Shown: positions 22,496 through 35,411, counted from the first letter of the stretch. The stretch: 64,000 bases of DNA from Amaurobius ferox (GCA_951213105.1 OX578145.1:13274707-13338706); one strand, 5' to 3'. Notes: generated by a model from the sequence alone, not told the origin. Program-made: numbers and translations.

Positions 22496-23515
22496 TATCT
22501 AATATCTCGTAGAATAATCGTTATTTGGCAATGTTTCTCGAAGTTTCGGAAAGTCGTCAAATGTCGCCAAATTGGCGATAAATTGCCAAATCTGGCAATC
22601 CATCTTCTGACTCGAAATTCTGGAAACCATAGAGAGACGCCAGGGAAAGAATGTTCGTATCGCTGTCATCTGGAGAAAACACTCCGTTGGCACCGTTTGG
22701 TCTGAGATAGAGACGAAAGACAAGACGGGGGACGACAGAGAGAGAATATTACACGTTCGCAACAGTATAATCAAAATGTCGACGTGGACCACGAGATTTT
22801 TTCTTTTTTTTTGCGAAACATTGTTTTAAAATACGCCCCTATACCTAAGTTTATTTGTCAATCTCTCATGAGGAAATTATTCTTCGTCAAATTTTCTGGA
22901 TATTATTCCATTTTCATATATGTAATACTCAATCGAAAACGTATTTTCACAAGAACAGACACTTTCGGTGCACTCTCCTTTTCACTTCTCTGTGCTTTTT
23001 ATTTTTCATTTTGACACAATATTGCATTATTGCATCCAGTTCTGGGAAATTGGAAAAAATGCACTTGGAATGAAAAAAAAAAAAGGAGAAGCAACGACGC
23101 TGTATTACGTCATCAGGAGATATCAAATTTTCTTCCCTGTTAAGGGTAAGGCTCTTAAATATAATATACAATCTGTCACAACAGCGGCCATCTTGACTCG
23201 CAATTGAAGTAATGTCTATACTTGGCGAAAAGAGGATTACTTTCTCTTCCTTTTCTCAGGATTTCGAGGAAATCCAAACATTATTTTTCTTGAATGATTG
23301 ATACAAATTTTTGAAAGCATGAGTACCCATTTTACAGCTAAATTGCGTATCTAATATCAGCCATGTGATATGCGCGCGCTATTGAAATAGCATAGGCAGA
23401 CGATAACTGACTGGACCGGTTCGAGTCAAAATGGCGGATGCGTCAGCCTGTATATTTAGGAGTCTTAGTTTAGGGGTATAAAGCTTTAAAAATGCGAAAT
23501 GATTGGAATGATCTT
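22496..23515. other. Mixed stretch with short family A-like fragments
   Basis: Phrases such as TGTCGCCAAATTGGCGAT at about 22562 and GACGATAACTGACTGGACCG at about 23399 resemble internal parts of family A in different orientations. The rest is unassigned. The short frames have no known domain. Confidence 0.4.
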
Positions 23516-23519
23516 ACAA

Positions 23520-24160
23520 AAAATAATCTGATGTTTTCAACACATAACTTTCCCTACGTCATGTGTTGTTTTGAATTTAAGTCGAATTTAACGTTTTCTT
23601 GGGAATCATTCATGGTGAAATAGGGCTGCTGTTGTTATCAATTAAAAACGGTATATCAAATTTCATAGAACTCGGTTGAATTTTTCGACGGATAAATCGT
23701 GATAACCGTGAGTTGAAACGTGATAAATCGTGATAATAATGCTTCTCATTTATCCATAAATTCAAAGTACTTTCAGAGTATTAATTCATTCCATAATGTT
23801 GAACATATTGTTCTATAATTGGTTTTTTTTTTTCATTCTAAGACGTAAACGTGAAATATCATGGGTAAACTTCAGCGCAATTGAAGATGACACTGCAGCA
23901 ATGAGCTAAACTACAACGCGGCAGAACATGTGATAAATCATAATATTCCTTATTCAAGATCTGCAACATGTTATAAACTCACTGCAACATGTTGATGTGA
24001 AAAATATGAGAGCTTTTGTAGAAATATACCAATAAATGTATTTTCTCTGTCACTTTAACTTTGCAGATCATTTTTGTACACCATTACTTCGCCGTAAAAG
24101 AAGTCATGCCATTGTTATGTAGAAAAAGCCTTGTGTTGTCCATCTCAGATTTTTATCTTA
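23520..24160. repeat. Element bounded by inverted family A/C-type 5' ends
   Basis: The left end, AATCTGATG-TTTCAACACAT-ACTTTCCCTA, and the right end, whose reverse complement is AAATCTGAGATGGACAACACA, are both variants of the A/C 5' end and point toward each other. The 600 bp between them match no other copy. This could be two degenerate elements in inverted orientation or a foldback derivative. Confidence 0.5.
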
Positions 24161-25133
24161 TTTATCGAATGCATTATGCCTTTTTATTATAATTTTTATG
24201 TTTGATAATGTTTTTTTTTGGGTAATGCAAGCTCTCCCTGTAGGAATGAACTTTCGAAAGCCCAATTTATTAGTTAGTATGGTTTAATTATTATTTTCTG
24301 CCTTTTGAGATCTACATATGCACATGTCGTAATTAGTTTTTTTATTGTTTTTATGAAAGGTAGTTTTTATGTAAATACTGAGAAGTTATTTTTATTGTAG
24401 ATAGCACAAAACTTAACCAGATAAAGTTTTTTGTAGTTCAGCAATTACAGCATTGCACTGACTTGATTTTCAATATAATGAGAATTTTTTTTAAAAAATA
24501 AAATGCAGACAAAAAGTGTATGAAATACATAATTTTTTTTCTATTCCTAATAAAAAAAGGATGATTGCATTTTTATGTTAGCTATCATCAAGATGTGGAT
24601 TTATGTATTCATTTTGTTAGGTGGCAATTTTTTGTTAAAAAAATGTTACGAAATAAGGCAGGATAACTATTTTATTTTTCTTAAGAAAAAAATAATAAGA
24701 ATAAAAAGTGTTAAAAGATAAATTAATTGTATTGAAAATGATAATTTTCGTTTTTTAAGACATGGTGGCAAAAAATAAATTATAACATTAACCACCCAAT
24801 GAGTACATATGAAATTGAAATACTTATGAATGTATTAGATTAGATTAATTGTATTGCGCCCTATAGCTTTTTATTAAGCAACGCTAAATTTAGCTCGAAT
24901 TAAAATAACTTTATACTAAAATTAATTTGGCAATAAGATTTAATTTTATACTAACATTTCATTAAAATTATTTTGATTCCTAAATAGTTAATTTTACCTT
25001 ATATTGTGATCAATATTAAATTAGTTACTTGCACTTTCACTAGCTTTCAGTAGATGATAAAAAGAGAAATATGAGATTTTCGGAATGTGTTTCTTTAAGA
25101 ACGCCGTCCACCAAAATATTTATTTGTCAAATA
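24161..25133. other. Unannotated, very AT-rich stretch
   Basis: No gene or recognised repeat seen. Confidence 0.6.
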
Positions 25134-25135
25134 TA

Positions 25136-25994
25136 CAGGGTATCCCAAAAAGATTGAAAGGGGCTTCAATTCTTTACCTGTTGGAGATAAGTGGGCAATG
25201 TAAATAGCAAAAATGTTTAAAGTAAGGTAGGAAATAAGACTACGTTAATGAAATAGTCCTCCCATTCATTTTCAGAAAGTTGCACATTTTAAATTTTTAT
25301 ACCACCCACTTAGACAAATTTGGTAAATCAGAAATTTTTTATTTTTAATGCAACAAGATCATTAACAAAACCGCATATCTGGATCTTTAAAATCAACTGA
25401 ATTATGATAAAGGAAAAATCTGATTTATGGCACTTTTCCGCACCATGTGAAAGGCTATTATATCAGTGAAAATAGGGATCATATACAAATTGACGATGGA
25501 AATTGTATAGATCAAAAATACGTTAATATGTGTTAAACTTTTTTTTATCACAAATGCATCTAAATAAAGCATTACACAGACAAAGATCATATAAAGCAGT
25601 GGTACTCACTATGCGGTTGGGTATCCTATGTATTATCATCAAGTTTTAACTTTTCTGTGATATGTCACAAATTCACATTTCTAATTTGATATAGGGTCCC
25701 CATTCACAATGTTCAATTTTTAATTAAATGTAACTCGCTCAATTTTAAAGATACAGATTCTTTTTTTTTTATTGATCTTGTTCATTAAAAATAAAAATTT
25801 TCTGATTGACTAAATTTGTCTAAGGGGTCATATAAAAATTTAAAAAGTATAACTTTTTGAAAATGAATGGGAAGACTATTTCATTAACGTAGTCTTATTT
25901 CCTTACCTTACTTTCAACATTTTTGCAATTTACTCTGCCCACTTATCTCCAACAGGTAAAGAACTAAAGCTCGTTTCCATCTTTTTCGAACACC

Positions 25995-25997
<3 letters not shown>
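25136..25997. mobile_element. Mariner-type MITE, copy 2
   Basis: Ends CAGGGTATCCCAAAAAGATT and GAACACCCTG in inverted match, with TA on both sides (25134-25135 and 25998-25999). Same long inverted arms as 16786-17697 and the same internal order, but only one unit of the central 26-bp repeat. The right end opens into a TA microsatellite. No coding capacity. Confidence 0.85.

Positions 25998-26034
<37 letters not shown>
25998..26034. repeat. TA microsatellite next to the MITE
   Basis: Alternating TA for about 36 bp starting at the TA target duplication of the MITE. Confidence 0.9.
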
Positions 26035-26036
<2 letters not shown>

Positions 26037-26143
26037 AATGTTAGTTATGCAAGTTAGTCAAATATAGCTGAAGACACATTTCGTAATTCTAATCATTTAA
26101 CAACAAAGAAACCTTTAAATATGATTTTTACTGTTAAGAATTT
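26035..26143. other. Short unannotated spacer
   Basis: No recognised feature. Confidence 0.5.
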
Positions 26144-27316
26144 TTAACACTTTACAACATAGTTGAAAAGTGTTTATAACTTTGTTCATTCTGTCTGTCT
26201 GTCTGTCCGTTAACACGATAACTGCAGTAAAAATAACTTTATCAAAATGGAATTTTAGTATGTAGTTCACACGGTCTGTAGGACCCATGGGAATATGAAT
26301 GAATAATATCACCCAATTAGTTTTGGATTGAAAACGAGTTGAAAAAATGAAATACACTGACCCCTATGGGACCTTATTTTTCAAACGTTTTTTAAGCGGA
26401 TTTAAATTTCACAAATTGCTTTGAAAGTTTAAGGAGATATTCATATTGTATATAAAATATATAAAAAAAATTCAACAAAATATATTCAGTAGTTTTTTAA
26501 ATAAAAATTAAAATAATAATTACGTCCTTTATATGAAACGATCACGCGATCATTATATGAAGAGATCACGTGAACCACTTCAAAATAAAATATGGCATCC
26601 ATCCTGTGTCAAAATCGTGATTTTTAAAGTTCTTTTTAATTCATATTTAGTGTTGTATCCGTTCTAAAACCGCTTTATTTTTGCTTAAATTCTGTGCATC
26701 TACATCCTGAAACATTGCAATTACAATATAGTTGAATTTAAATGATCATCCAACTTTGATTATTTCTACAACGAAGCCTACTTTTCACTTCTGGAGGATG
26801 TAAATATCAAAAGATGTAGAATGAGTTGTATAAGAATTGCTGCATTTCTTTAACGCAAAATTATTTAGCCCATGGAGTCTGCAATATAGCTGATATGAAT
26901 GAAACAATCATTGATTTTACAGAGAAGCAAACGATTTTTTGATGAAGTTTTGAGTATAGAGATAAATTACTTGTACCTCCATGATTTTAAGTTTTAAATA
27001 AAATTAATTATTATATTATTGTGATGAATGAAATGAATGGAAAAATATTAATGAATGAAATGCTGCTTTTATTCAAAGAGCCAGCCGATTTATATTTCGA
27101 TTACGTCATTTGAAAAAGTTCATTTGTTTTCGATGTAGTTTTTAAATATAATAAATAATTGTAGTATTATGTTAATTTTAAAAATATTACCGAGGAATGT
27201 ATCGCATTTTAGAGATGTTTAAACTAGGCAATTTATATTTCAATGCCGTTATTTGAATGAAATTTATTTTTTTCGATGAAGTTTTAAGATTTCAAATATA
27301 ATAAATTAATGTAGTA

Positions 27317-29622
27317 CAGTGACCGCCGGTTATAAGATTCAGTGGTTATAAGAAACAGCCGTTTACAAGACCCCAAAACGACAGAAACAAATACAAACTT
27401 CGTTTTAACATTAAAATTGTGTCGCTTATAAGAAACACGATTCCGCTTATAAGAAACAGTTTTCTACAGAAAATTTGTTAATTTCCTTGCGACGCGGGTG
27501 TAAAAAAAAAAAAATCAATTTGTTTAAGGTTAACTGAAGGACGAGTTGTTATCTCTTGTCTCTGGGCGTACGGGGAGGGGGTGGGAGTTTGCTATGTAAC
27601 AAAGGATGACAGCGAATTTCTCCGTAGAAAGGCTTAGGGGGAACAACCCCAAACCAGTAAGAAACGAGTTTTAATCTTTTGGCAGTTAAGGAAACGTACT
27701 TATAAGAAGGAAAGGCATCTTTGCTTATGCTCCCAAATAAGATTCGTACAGCTTTAGTTAGTCATTTTATGTTTTGCGAGTGGAAGCATGTCGCAAAAGA
27801 GAAAAACCCTTACTTTGCTTGAAAAGCAAAGTTTACTTAAAAAGTATGATTCTCTACCTCCGTGTAGTCAAAGAGAAGCTGCTTCTGCATTAGAAATTCC
27901 GCACTCAACATTATGTAAAATCCTGAAAGGCAGAAATGAAATTTTGCCGCCAAATTGTAATCTTCAAAGAAAACGGAAACGAGAAGGAAAAGCAGCTGCT
28001 ATAGAAGAAGCACTCTTACAATGGTTTTCTAACGCCAGATTAAAGAACGCTCCTATCAGTAGGGCAATTTTATTGAAAAAAGCAGAAAATTTTGCCGAAA
28101 AATTAGGAGAAAAAGAGTTCCGTGCGACTGATGGTTGGTTAAGCCGCTGGAAAGAACGAAATAACATTGCGTACAAAAAAAAAATATGGAGAGAAGACGC
28201 GAACACCGAGTCGGCATCTTCGCATGGATTACGCAAAGTTTACCACCTCTATTAGAAAAATACGCTCCTCATCAAATTTTTAACACTGACGAGACTGGGC
28301 TCTATTTTAGAGCGATGCTCGAGTATACAATGATGTTCAAAAATGATCTATCCTCCGTTGGAAAAAAACAAAAAGATCGAGTTACAGTTCTGTTAACAAC
28401 AAATATGACGGGAACTGTAAAAAAAAGCCCTTTAGTTATTGGCAAAAGCAAACGTCCGAGCTGTTTAAGTGGAATAAAAAAATTGCCAGTGATCTACGAA
28501 AATTCAAAGAATGCCTGGATGACAAGTAGAATTTTTGAAGACTTTTTGTTAAAGTGGGACAGGGAACTGATGGGAAAAGAAAAAAAAATCTTTTAATCCT
28601 TGACAACTGTTCGGCTCATCCTGTAGTACAGATGACAAACATTGAACTTTGTTTTTTGCCACCCAATACAACTTCCATCATACAGCCTCTTGACCAAAGA
28701 ATTATTAAAGCATTTAAAACTCTGTATCGGTCAAATTTGCGACAGAAAATAGTGGATGCAATTGATGAAGAGAAATGATCGGCTTCCGAAATAAGCAAGA
28801 AAATAATCTTGCTTGATGCTATCCGTATGATCGCAGGCGCATGGAAAAATGTTTCTGACATATATATTTTTAATTGCTTCCGTAAAGCAGAATTTTTGAA
28901 AAATAATGTTGACATACCAGCAGAAGATGAAGAATAATTAGAAGCACCTTTCGAAGAATGGATTCACATCGACGAAAATTTATAAACATCTGAAGAAAAA
29001 AATGATGATGACATAGTGGCGGAAATTCAGAATGTTTGCAATGAAGAAGAAAATGAAGACGACGTTCCACAAGAAGAAAATTTTCCTACAGTCAAACAGT
29101 CGCGAGAAGCCCTAACTATAACTAGAAAAACTCTTGAACACAGAGGGGCATCAGAAAAAGTTTATGGACTATTTTATGATTTAGAAATGGATGTACGTAA
29201 ACTAATCACAGACTCGTTAGCACAAACAACACTGTATAAATTTTTTGCTATTCCTCAGTAATAGATTACGGTATGTATGAAAATGTACTATGTTCTTATA
29301 CATAAATGAACGATCTATGAGTTTTACTTTTTATTCTTATTTAACTACATACTATATTCATATAGATAATATTTTAAGTTGTAAGGCTTAATTCGTAAAA
29401 TAAGAAATATTTTTGAATGCAAAACTCAATTTACAAATGTATTATGTACGTACTAATATTTTACTTATATACATTTATCTTTTAAATTCTGTAAAACTGT
29501 GTTCAATAGTTAGTATTTACAATGGAAGAACGATATTTAAAAATTTCCGGATTTAAGAAAAAACTGCTTATAAGAAACAAAACGAGCGAAACGAACGTGT
29601 TTCTTATAAGCGGCGGTCACTA
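27317..29622 (+). mobile_element. Tigger/pogo-type DNA transposon, 2306 bp
   Basis: Terminal inverted repeats start CAGTGACCGCCGGTTATAAG at the left; the right end is the inverted match of TAGTGACCGCCGCTTATAAG, with one changed terminal base. TA flanks both ends (27315-27316 and 29623-29624). Subterminal copies of CTTATAAGAAACA recur at 27424, 27445, about 29567 and 29600 and may be transposase-binding sites, which is inference. It inserted into B copy 4. The length and the single transposase are normal for Tigger elements. Confidence 0.95.
27788..29261 (+). pseudogene. Tigger/pogo transposase, broken by two frameshifts and three stops
   Basis: The N-terminus (MSQKRKTLTLLEKQSLLKKY...) is a psq-type helix-turn-helix, with HSTLCKILKGR as the recognition part, followed by a CENP-B-type DNA-binding domain (ATDGWLSRWKERNNIAYKKK). 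The DDE_1-type catalytic domain has D1 in FNTDETGLYF (codon 28288), D2 in ILDNCSAH (codon 28602) and D3 in IQPLDQR (codon 28692), giving 29 residues between D2 and D3. The later NCFRKAEF motif is typical of the family. Frameshifts lie near 28210-28235 and in the A-rich run near 28581-28588. Stops occur at 28776, 28935 and 28983, within otherwise readable sequence to 29261. The copy is therefore recently dead. Its role was cut-and-paste transposition at TA. Confidence 0.95.
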
Positions 29623-29756
29623 TATTGTGATAATTTAAAAAATATTACCAAGGAATGTATCGCATTTTAGAGATGTTTGAATGAAATTGCATTGAAGTTG
29701 GAAAGTGTTTCATAATCAATGCTTTATGCATGATTGATCTTTCTTGTTTATTGTGA

Positions 29757-30600
29757 CACCGTTCAGTTTCAGCGGATATTCACCTAGTATAGACTACACT
29801 CTACTTATCGACGATTTCTTTTGTGTTCTACTGAAGAAGAATGACTGGTAGTGTTTCCCTGGTAGTTTAAAATTCTGGAAAATTTCAAAAGAAACTCAAT
29901 GCCCCTTACAACTTGTGAGTACAACGTATTTTTTATGTCTTTTGCCGTGTTCCTTTTTGGGTTCTGCATATAATTCCTTTAAGGGATAGCTAAAGTATAA
30001 CGTGTCTGTGTTGGTATTATGTTATCATAAAAATCAAAGGTTTGGAGTTGCAAAAATCGAAAAAAATTGTATGTGTATCCCTTTTAAGTATTATAGTATT
30101 ATAGTATAGTTTGAGAAAGTGATTAAAACCAATAATTAGAAGATATTCAGTGGTAATAAATAATAAAATTGACAGCATGTTATTTATTGTCAAAAAGAAA
30201 AATATCTTTCTTATTTTGATTTCGAATAAGTATTTGCAATCAAATGTATAAATGTATTGCCGTCTGTGATAGAAATTAATTTGTAAAGATTTTTAATCAG
30301 TATTTCGTCTCTATGGAATAAAGGAATTTGAAAATTTCTACAAATAATGTGGTATTTTGTAACTTTATAAACTTTTAAAGGGCATTTCAGATAAACATTC
30401 AAAGGATCACTCTTGGGATAAGCGCAGAGGTAGTATACATACCCCCCCTTAAAATCCAAGCATTTTATTCAAATATAAGTATAGCAAATTTTACTATACA
30501 GAGCTACAACAAATCATTTAAGTGGATATAAATAGAATTTATAAGTAAAATGAAAACAATAAATAAATGCACAACGAAACATGAAAATATTAAATCGGAT
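29757..30600. other. Unannotated stretch
   Basis: AT-rich, without a gene or recognised element. The frame at 30211-30459 on the minus strand shows no known domain. Confidence 0.5.
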
Positions 30601-32720
30601 GTGAGCACACATAACTTTTTGTACAAAATGTAGCGATTTCATTCTATTCAAGCTAGAAAATGATGTACAAGATCTACGGCCCAATGCATTTCATTCTACA
30701 ATTACATTTGGATCATTTCTGGATGTCGACATGTAAAACATAGTTAATAAGAAATGTAAGTTAATCGAAATACACGATTAACTTATATTTTGCGCAAATC
30801 TAACTTGACAGTAGTGCTAGTAACCGCAATAAGCAAAAGAGTCCATATATTGAAAAATTTTATTAATCAGTTCTCAATGTGACGTCAATTTCGTTCATTT
30901 GGCATCATTTTTGCCAATTTGGTGTCGTTTCTGCCAATTTGGCGACACTTTTGTCAATTGGCACCATTAAAATATCATTGTGTTAGTCGCCAAGGTCTCC
31001 AAACTAGTCGCATAAAATTGCAGATGGTAAGTAAAAATACTGAAATATATATGGGTCATTTTCTGTATACGGGAGTTTTACATGTCCCAGGTGTTTTAAT
31101 AAAATTTCATATGACTTGGGACTGATTTTGGACACTGATCCTTTTTACTATGTTGTAGTTCGTATTTGTCACCCATTAGATAGCTAAAGAAACAATTTAT
31201 ATTTTTAATATTTAAAAATTAATTTTTTTTATGAAATGTCATTCCCTGTGTGTCCCAACTGCCAAATCATAAAATCATAACATCATTTACAAGCCTTCGT
31301 TTTCTAGTTTTTCTAGTTAATTTGATGTTTTGTATTAAAATAGACAATTTAAAATGCAAACAGTAATAAAAGATCTACTAAGCACTAGAGCAATAGTTTA
31401 AATTAATTTTTATAACTGTCCTCTAGCTTTTTTTTTGTCATTCAACTGTCTTTAAATTTTAACACCTCTCTCTGTACATAGATGGCAATACAACATAATT
31501 AAGGTAGTATTCTTTTTTAATAAAGTCCGTATTCACCATTCAAGAGTTTAACTATGTTCTACATTCTGTGCAGGGGAATATTATAAAACTGAATAATTTT
31601 GGGTAAGGATTTTTTATCCCTTGTCATTCACCTGTCATTAATTATTCTCAGAATAAAAAAGTAAATATTTTTTTTAACATATATGTGTGCCTAGTTAGTG
31701 TAGCAAACTGAATATCAAGTTAGGCTTAAATACAAATATAAAACTCATATAATGAAAAAGTACACGATTTGTCATTCCTCTGTCGTCATTTACCTGTCTT
31801 ATTGGCAGACAAGGGAATGGCATTAGAACAGGTAAATTACATTTAAACTAGATTTTCTTTTTAGAAGGTAAAGCAAATAAGAAGTTAGTTTTAAATACAA
31901 GATTGCAATTGAAGCAAACAATTTTTTCATTTTTATATATATATATATATACATACTAACAAAGCAGTTACCTGTATTAAGTGTAATTTCCCCTGCCATG
32001 CTGTATTTACTTGTCTTGAAAATAAAAAAAATTATTTTCTATTTAATTTCCCCAAAATGATCACTGTTACTGTTTTGTTTTTTTTAGTTTAAACCACACA
32101 TGTTAAAATATAATGCAGAAAGCAGGTTGAAAAATAGATAAAAAAAATATTGTAACAAGAATTATGAAATAGCCCATTTAGAGCAAGTGACCCATATACT
32201 ACATTTTATGCAATTTTTTAAAATAAATTTATTTGAAAACTATCAATATTTTGGGAGCAGTTCAGGCTAGTTCTCTAAACTTTACATCAATTGTTTTTAA
32301 ATGAAATATTGAACTTAAAATGATTATTTTTATCATTATTAAAAAAGCTGACCATTTAATGATGTTTTCAAAAATTGTTTCAAAAATTGTGGAGGGGTTT
32401 CCTCTAAATATTCGATTGCGTTTAAAATGAATATTAGTATTTACTAACTGTGATAATGGTATCAAATTGTATTCGACACGTTTTATTCGTCCATAAGATA
32501 TCGCGTTAACAAACGCACACAAGTGCACACATTCTACCAACATACACATTAACACACATATACACATTAACATGCACACACAGAGAGATCAATTTGAAAT
32601 CGTGCGATTCAAGTTCAGGGATGCTTGAAACGTGCTTTCTCCTCTATCAACTCGAAATCTAATTTTCGATCCCGCCACAATACTTTAACTATACATTATA
32701 CTTTGTATGTCAGCAAAGTA
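30601..32720 (+). mobile_element. Family A' element (divergent), interrupted by about 1.2 kb
   Basis: The first part (30601-31025) aligns with the A' copy at 54860: GGATG-CGACATGTAAAA, ACAGTAGTGCTAGTAACCG and GGCATCATTTTTGCCAATTT. The last part (about 32230-32720) has the A-type 3' half: AAATATTCGATTGCGTTTAA, GGGATGCTTGAAACGTGCTT and a terminal hairpin ACTTTAACTATACATT ... CAGCAAAGTA. The sequence between contains the motif GTCATTC-nn-CTGTC at about 31242, 31437, 31623 and 31771, roughly 150-195 bp apart, and belongs to no other family here. Confidence 0.6.
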
Positions 32721-33660
32721 GATATAATATGCAAAATGTATAATTCGAAAACAAGTGTAAATAAAGAAATTTACTAATGGTTTACAGAGGTAAAAAGAAG
32801 TACATTTATATATAGAATTATGGGTTCAACTTTGGATACAAATGGATTTAAACGAAATTATAAAAATTCAGATTTGTTAAAATGTTAATATATATATATA
32901 TTCGATCGAATATATATATATATATTGATTTAATTCTGCGATTACTGGTGCATCGAATAATGGTTGGTTTGTATAGTAACATAATCAATTTTCAATATTC
33001 ATTTCGAGTGCATTTTTATTGCGTGAATTTTATGGAATATAAATTTGAAAATTTTAATTATAGGATATTGAATGTTTTGAATTTGAATAATTGATTTAAT
33101 ACAGAAAAATCTAATTTGTTATTTATTAATAGCGTTTTATATATGTGCTTAACTTAGCTGAGTTTTCCCCACACCTCTCTAAAGTCAAGTTAGATTTGCG
33201 CAAGTATAGTAAAGGTAAAGGTATCACCTAATTTTTAGCGATGTTATAGCTTTACAGTTATTTTTGCAGAAGTTTGAATGATCTAAATTAAATTGAGTCT
33301 TCAATTTGCTTTGGGTCTTCCAGCTTACATTCGATTTTATACAACTCCTTAATACATATGTGTATATTGTTTTTGAAATGGTACTCAAAAGAGAAATTGA
33401 AATAAAATAATGAACATATCTAACTAAATATATTATACCTTGCTATTCAGAAATGAATTAGGAAAGATAACTCCTGAGATATAAATATAAATAAAGACAA
33501 TTTGAATGATGGTGTTTCCAAATAACATCATTTGCCTATATACAAACTCATTTTTTTTTCATTCCACAGGAGAAAATTTTACTGAATATTGAAAAGCTTA
33601 AAACAATGTTGGTTTGGATAAATAATTTACCAAATTACATCAACATACAGTATAAATATA
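32721..33660. other. Unannotated AT-rich stretch
   Basis: No gene or recognised element apart from the AT palindrome at 32888. Confidence 0.5.
32888..32923. repeat. Perfect 36-bp palindrome in an AT tract
   Basis: Alternating AT arms meet at TTCGATCGAA. Each arm is 18 bases and pairs without mismatch. This is a likely cruciform-prone site; no function is indicated. Confidence 0.85.
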
Positions 33661-34570
33661 TAAAGAGCAGTATTCTGGAGTTCTACGTTGCGTATGATAT
33701 CAGATACTGAAAACGAAGCTGGATAGTTGTTGTTGATGACACCCAAATTGTCCGACCTACCAGATAGGTGTAAGGTAACTGTTTGGACGGCCGGGAAGAG
33801 CCACCCAGCTTAGACCGGAACCCAGTGGGGGAGACATCCACAGGGACCGTGCCCTACTTCCCCTACCACCGACCTCTTGGAAGGACTTACGGATCCACAT
33901 GTTTAACGTGATCGTACTCGGCGTTAACACGGCGGCAGTTTTGGCAGCGGAGGGAATCGAACTCGGGTCTACCGAGTGCAATTCCCGCGCCCTAACCACT
34001 GGGATACCGCGCCTCGAAGCTGGATAGTGAACTCATTTTTAACTTATTTGCAATGGAGGAGAATTCTGGAGCTTTAAGTTGAGTATGACATCAGACACTG
34101 AAAACGAAGCTGGATAGCGGACTCATTTTTAGCTTATTTATAACAATGAATATTATAATACCTCCTTTCGTGTTGTGTCTACGCAGACAGAGATTGAGGG
34201 TTGTCTTTTATTATAGTAGATATCTCATGAATAAACTTTTTCTTAAAATTACTTACAGGCCTCACTATTTTATATATGAAAAGCAGAACTCTGGAGTTTT
34301 TCGTAGCATATGACATCAGGCACTGAAAGTAGATATGGGCTGCCCGTTCCCTACATAATGCAATTACTTTACGTTTTTTACAGAAATTATGACGTAACAA
34401 CTATGGAATTTTACGTAGCGCATGACATCAGGTACTGAAAGTAAAACCATGATATGGGCTGTTCATTCCCTATATAATGCAATGATTATACTTTTTTCAT
34501 AGTGAAATTACGATGTAACAATCATTACGTAGGATAATCATTACGGAGCTTTACGTAGTGTATGACATCA
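33661..34570 (+). repeat. Irregular repeat array H, interrupted by a SINE
   Basis: The phrase TATGACATCAGGCACTGAAA recurs at about 33693, 34084, 34308, 34421 and (shortened) 34560, preceded by a GGAGTTTTACGTAGC-type stretch. Two units carry CGAAGCTGGATAG and two carry GATATGGGCTGCCCGTTCCC, which resembles the family A/C 5' end. Spacing is irregular even after the SINE is removed. Confidence 0.6.
33727..34014 (-). mobile_element. tRNA-derived SINE, full length, with 13-bp target-site duplication
   Basis: On the minus strand the head starts at 34014. Box A is the reverse complement of CCTAACCACTGGGATACC (33991-34008) and box B that of GGGAATCGAACTC (33953-33965). The common body and a (CAA)n tail follow, ending near 33727. 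CGAAGCTGGATAG is present at 33714-33726 and 34015-34027. It has no 5S head, unlike the copy at 8691. Both promoter boxes look usable. Confidence 0.9.
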
Positions 34571-35395
34571 CATACTTCACAGGAGATCAGGATGTCATTT
34601 TATTTCTTATCATTTTATAAATTTGAAATACCACGCAACTTGGGGTGTCACGGTCATTTCATTAACATGTTTAACATTCAAAAGCTTCTTCCAACAAAAG
34701 TAGTTCCAACAAAAGTATTCCAAGCGTCTTACAACGAAAGTAGGAAAATTCCCTGTGAGTTTTTGGTTATTACTTGGCAGAATACCCACGGGTCTCACTA
34801 GTTATAATAATTTTAATAAAGTGCAATATTCATTTTGCTAAACTCATTTCTTGATACGGAGAATAAATTTGTGATATTTTTAGTATAATTATCAGAAACG
34901 AAGCAGATTTTTGCACGGCTTGCACAACCAAATACAAACGTATAGTGTGGCCTTTGAAATATCAAAGTCGTTGATGCGAGTTTATTTATTTTCAAAAACA
35001 TTTTTCTCATGCATTTTACATTAGTATATCATCCAGAAGTGCGACTCGATGGATTTTAAATCTCTGTGTAAAGGATGTATGGCTGTTTCTTTTTCACGCA
35101 AAAATACATCGAGTTATGGGAGCATATTTATTTCAAAGCAAGAGCAATTTTTAGAAGAATATTTTACCTCATCAATTTCTCAGCAAACTCACGCATTGAT
35201 GCACAAATGCTTTTATTCTCAGGAAACTATTTATTCTAACTTACGAAAAGAGTGTTCTTATTTTACATATCAGGAATTACGAATCTTTATGGATTGTGTG
35301 CTTAAACTGTGATTGTGTGCTATATATTAAGTGAAGACCTGGGTGTGCTGAAAGCTTTCCTAGAGAATTCTAGCTAAATCTTACATAATTAAAGA
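34571..35395. other. Unannotated stretch with one unassigned 87-codon frame
   Basis: The frame 35049-35312 on the plus strand starts MDFKSLCKGCM and shows six cysteines in all but no domain I recognise. It could be an exon or chance. No other feature. Confidence 0.35.
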
Positions 35396-35411
35396 TGTCT
35401 CTCTCTCTCTC

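Larger units (their letters stand above)
26144..29756 (+). mobile_element. Family B element, copy 4, interrupted by a Tigger/pogo element
   Basis: Begins with the hairpin AACACTTTACAAC-ATA-GTTGAAAAGTGTT and the CTGT-type tract (26190-26207), and follows the family to 27316. It resumes at 29623 and ends near 29756 with GCATGATTGATCTTTCTTGT. Removing the insertion and one TA restores GTAGTATTGTGATAA, as in the uninterrupted copy at about 52760. A partial duplication of about 145 bp lies at about 27088-27316. Confidence 0.85.

Noticed and set aside
33757..33999. Minus-strand frames with VGGRGSRARSLWM-like peptides in each SINE
   Set aside because: The peptide repeats wherever the SINE body repeats; SINEs are pol III transcribed and non-coding.
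33941..34014. A tRNA gene
   Set aside because: The A and B boxes are present, but the sequence does not fold into a full cloverleaf by eye and continues into the SINE body.
35049..35312. An 87-codon frame with an LCKGC motif, at first thought to be a zinc-associated domain
   Set aside because: The cysteine spacing does not complete any zinc-binding pattern I know, and no splice or promoter context supports it.
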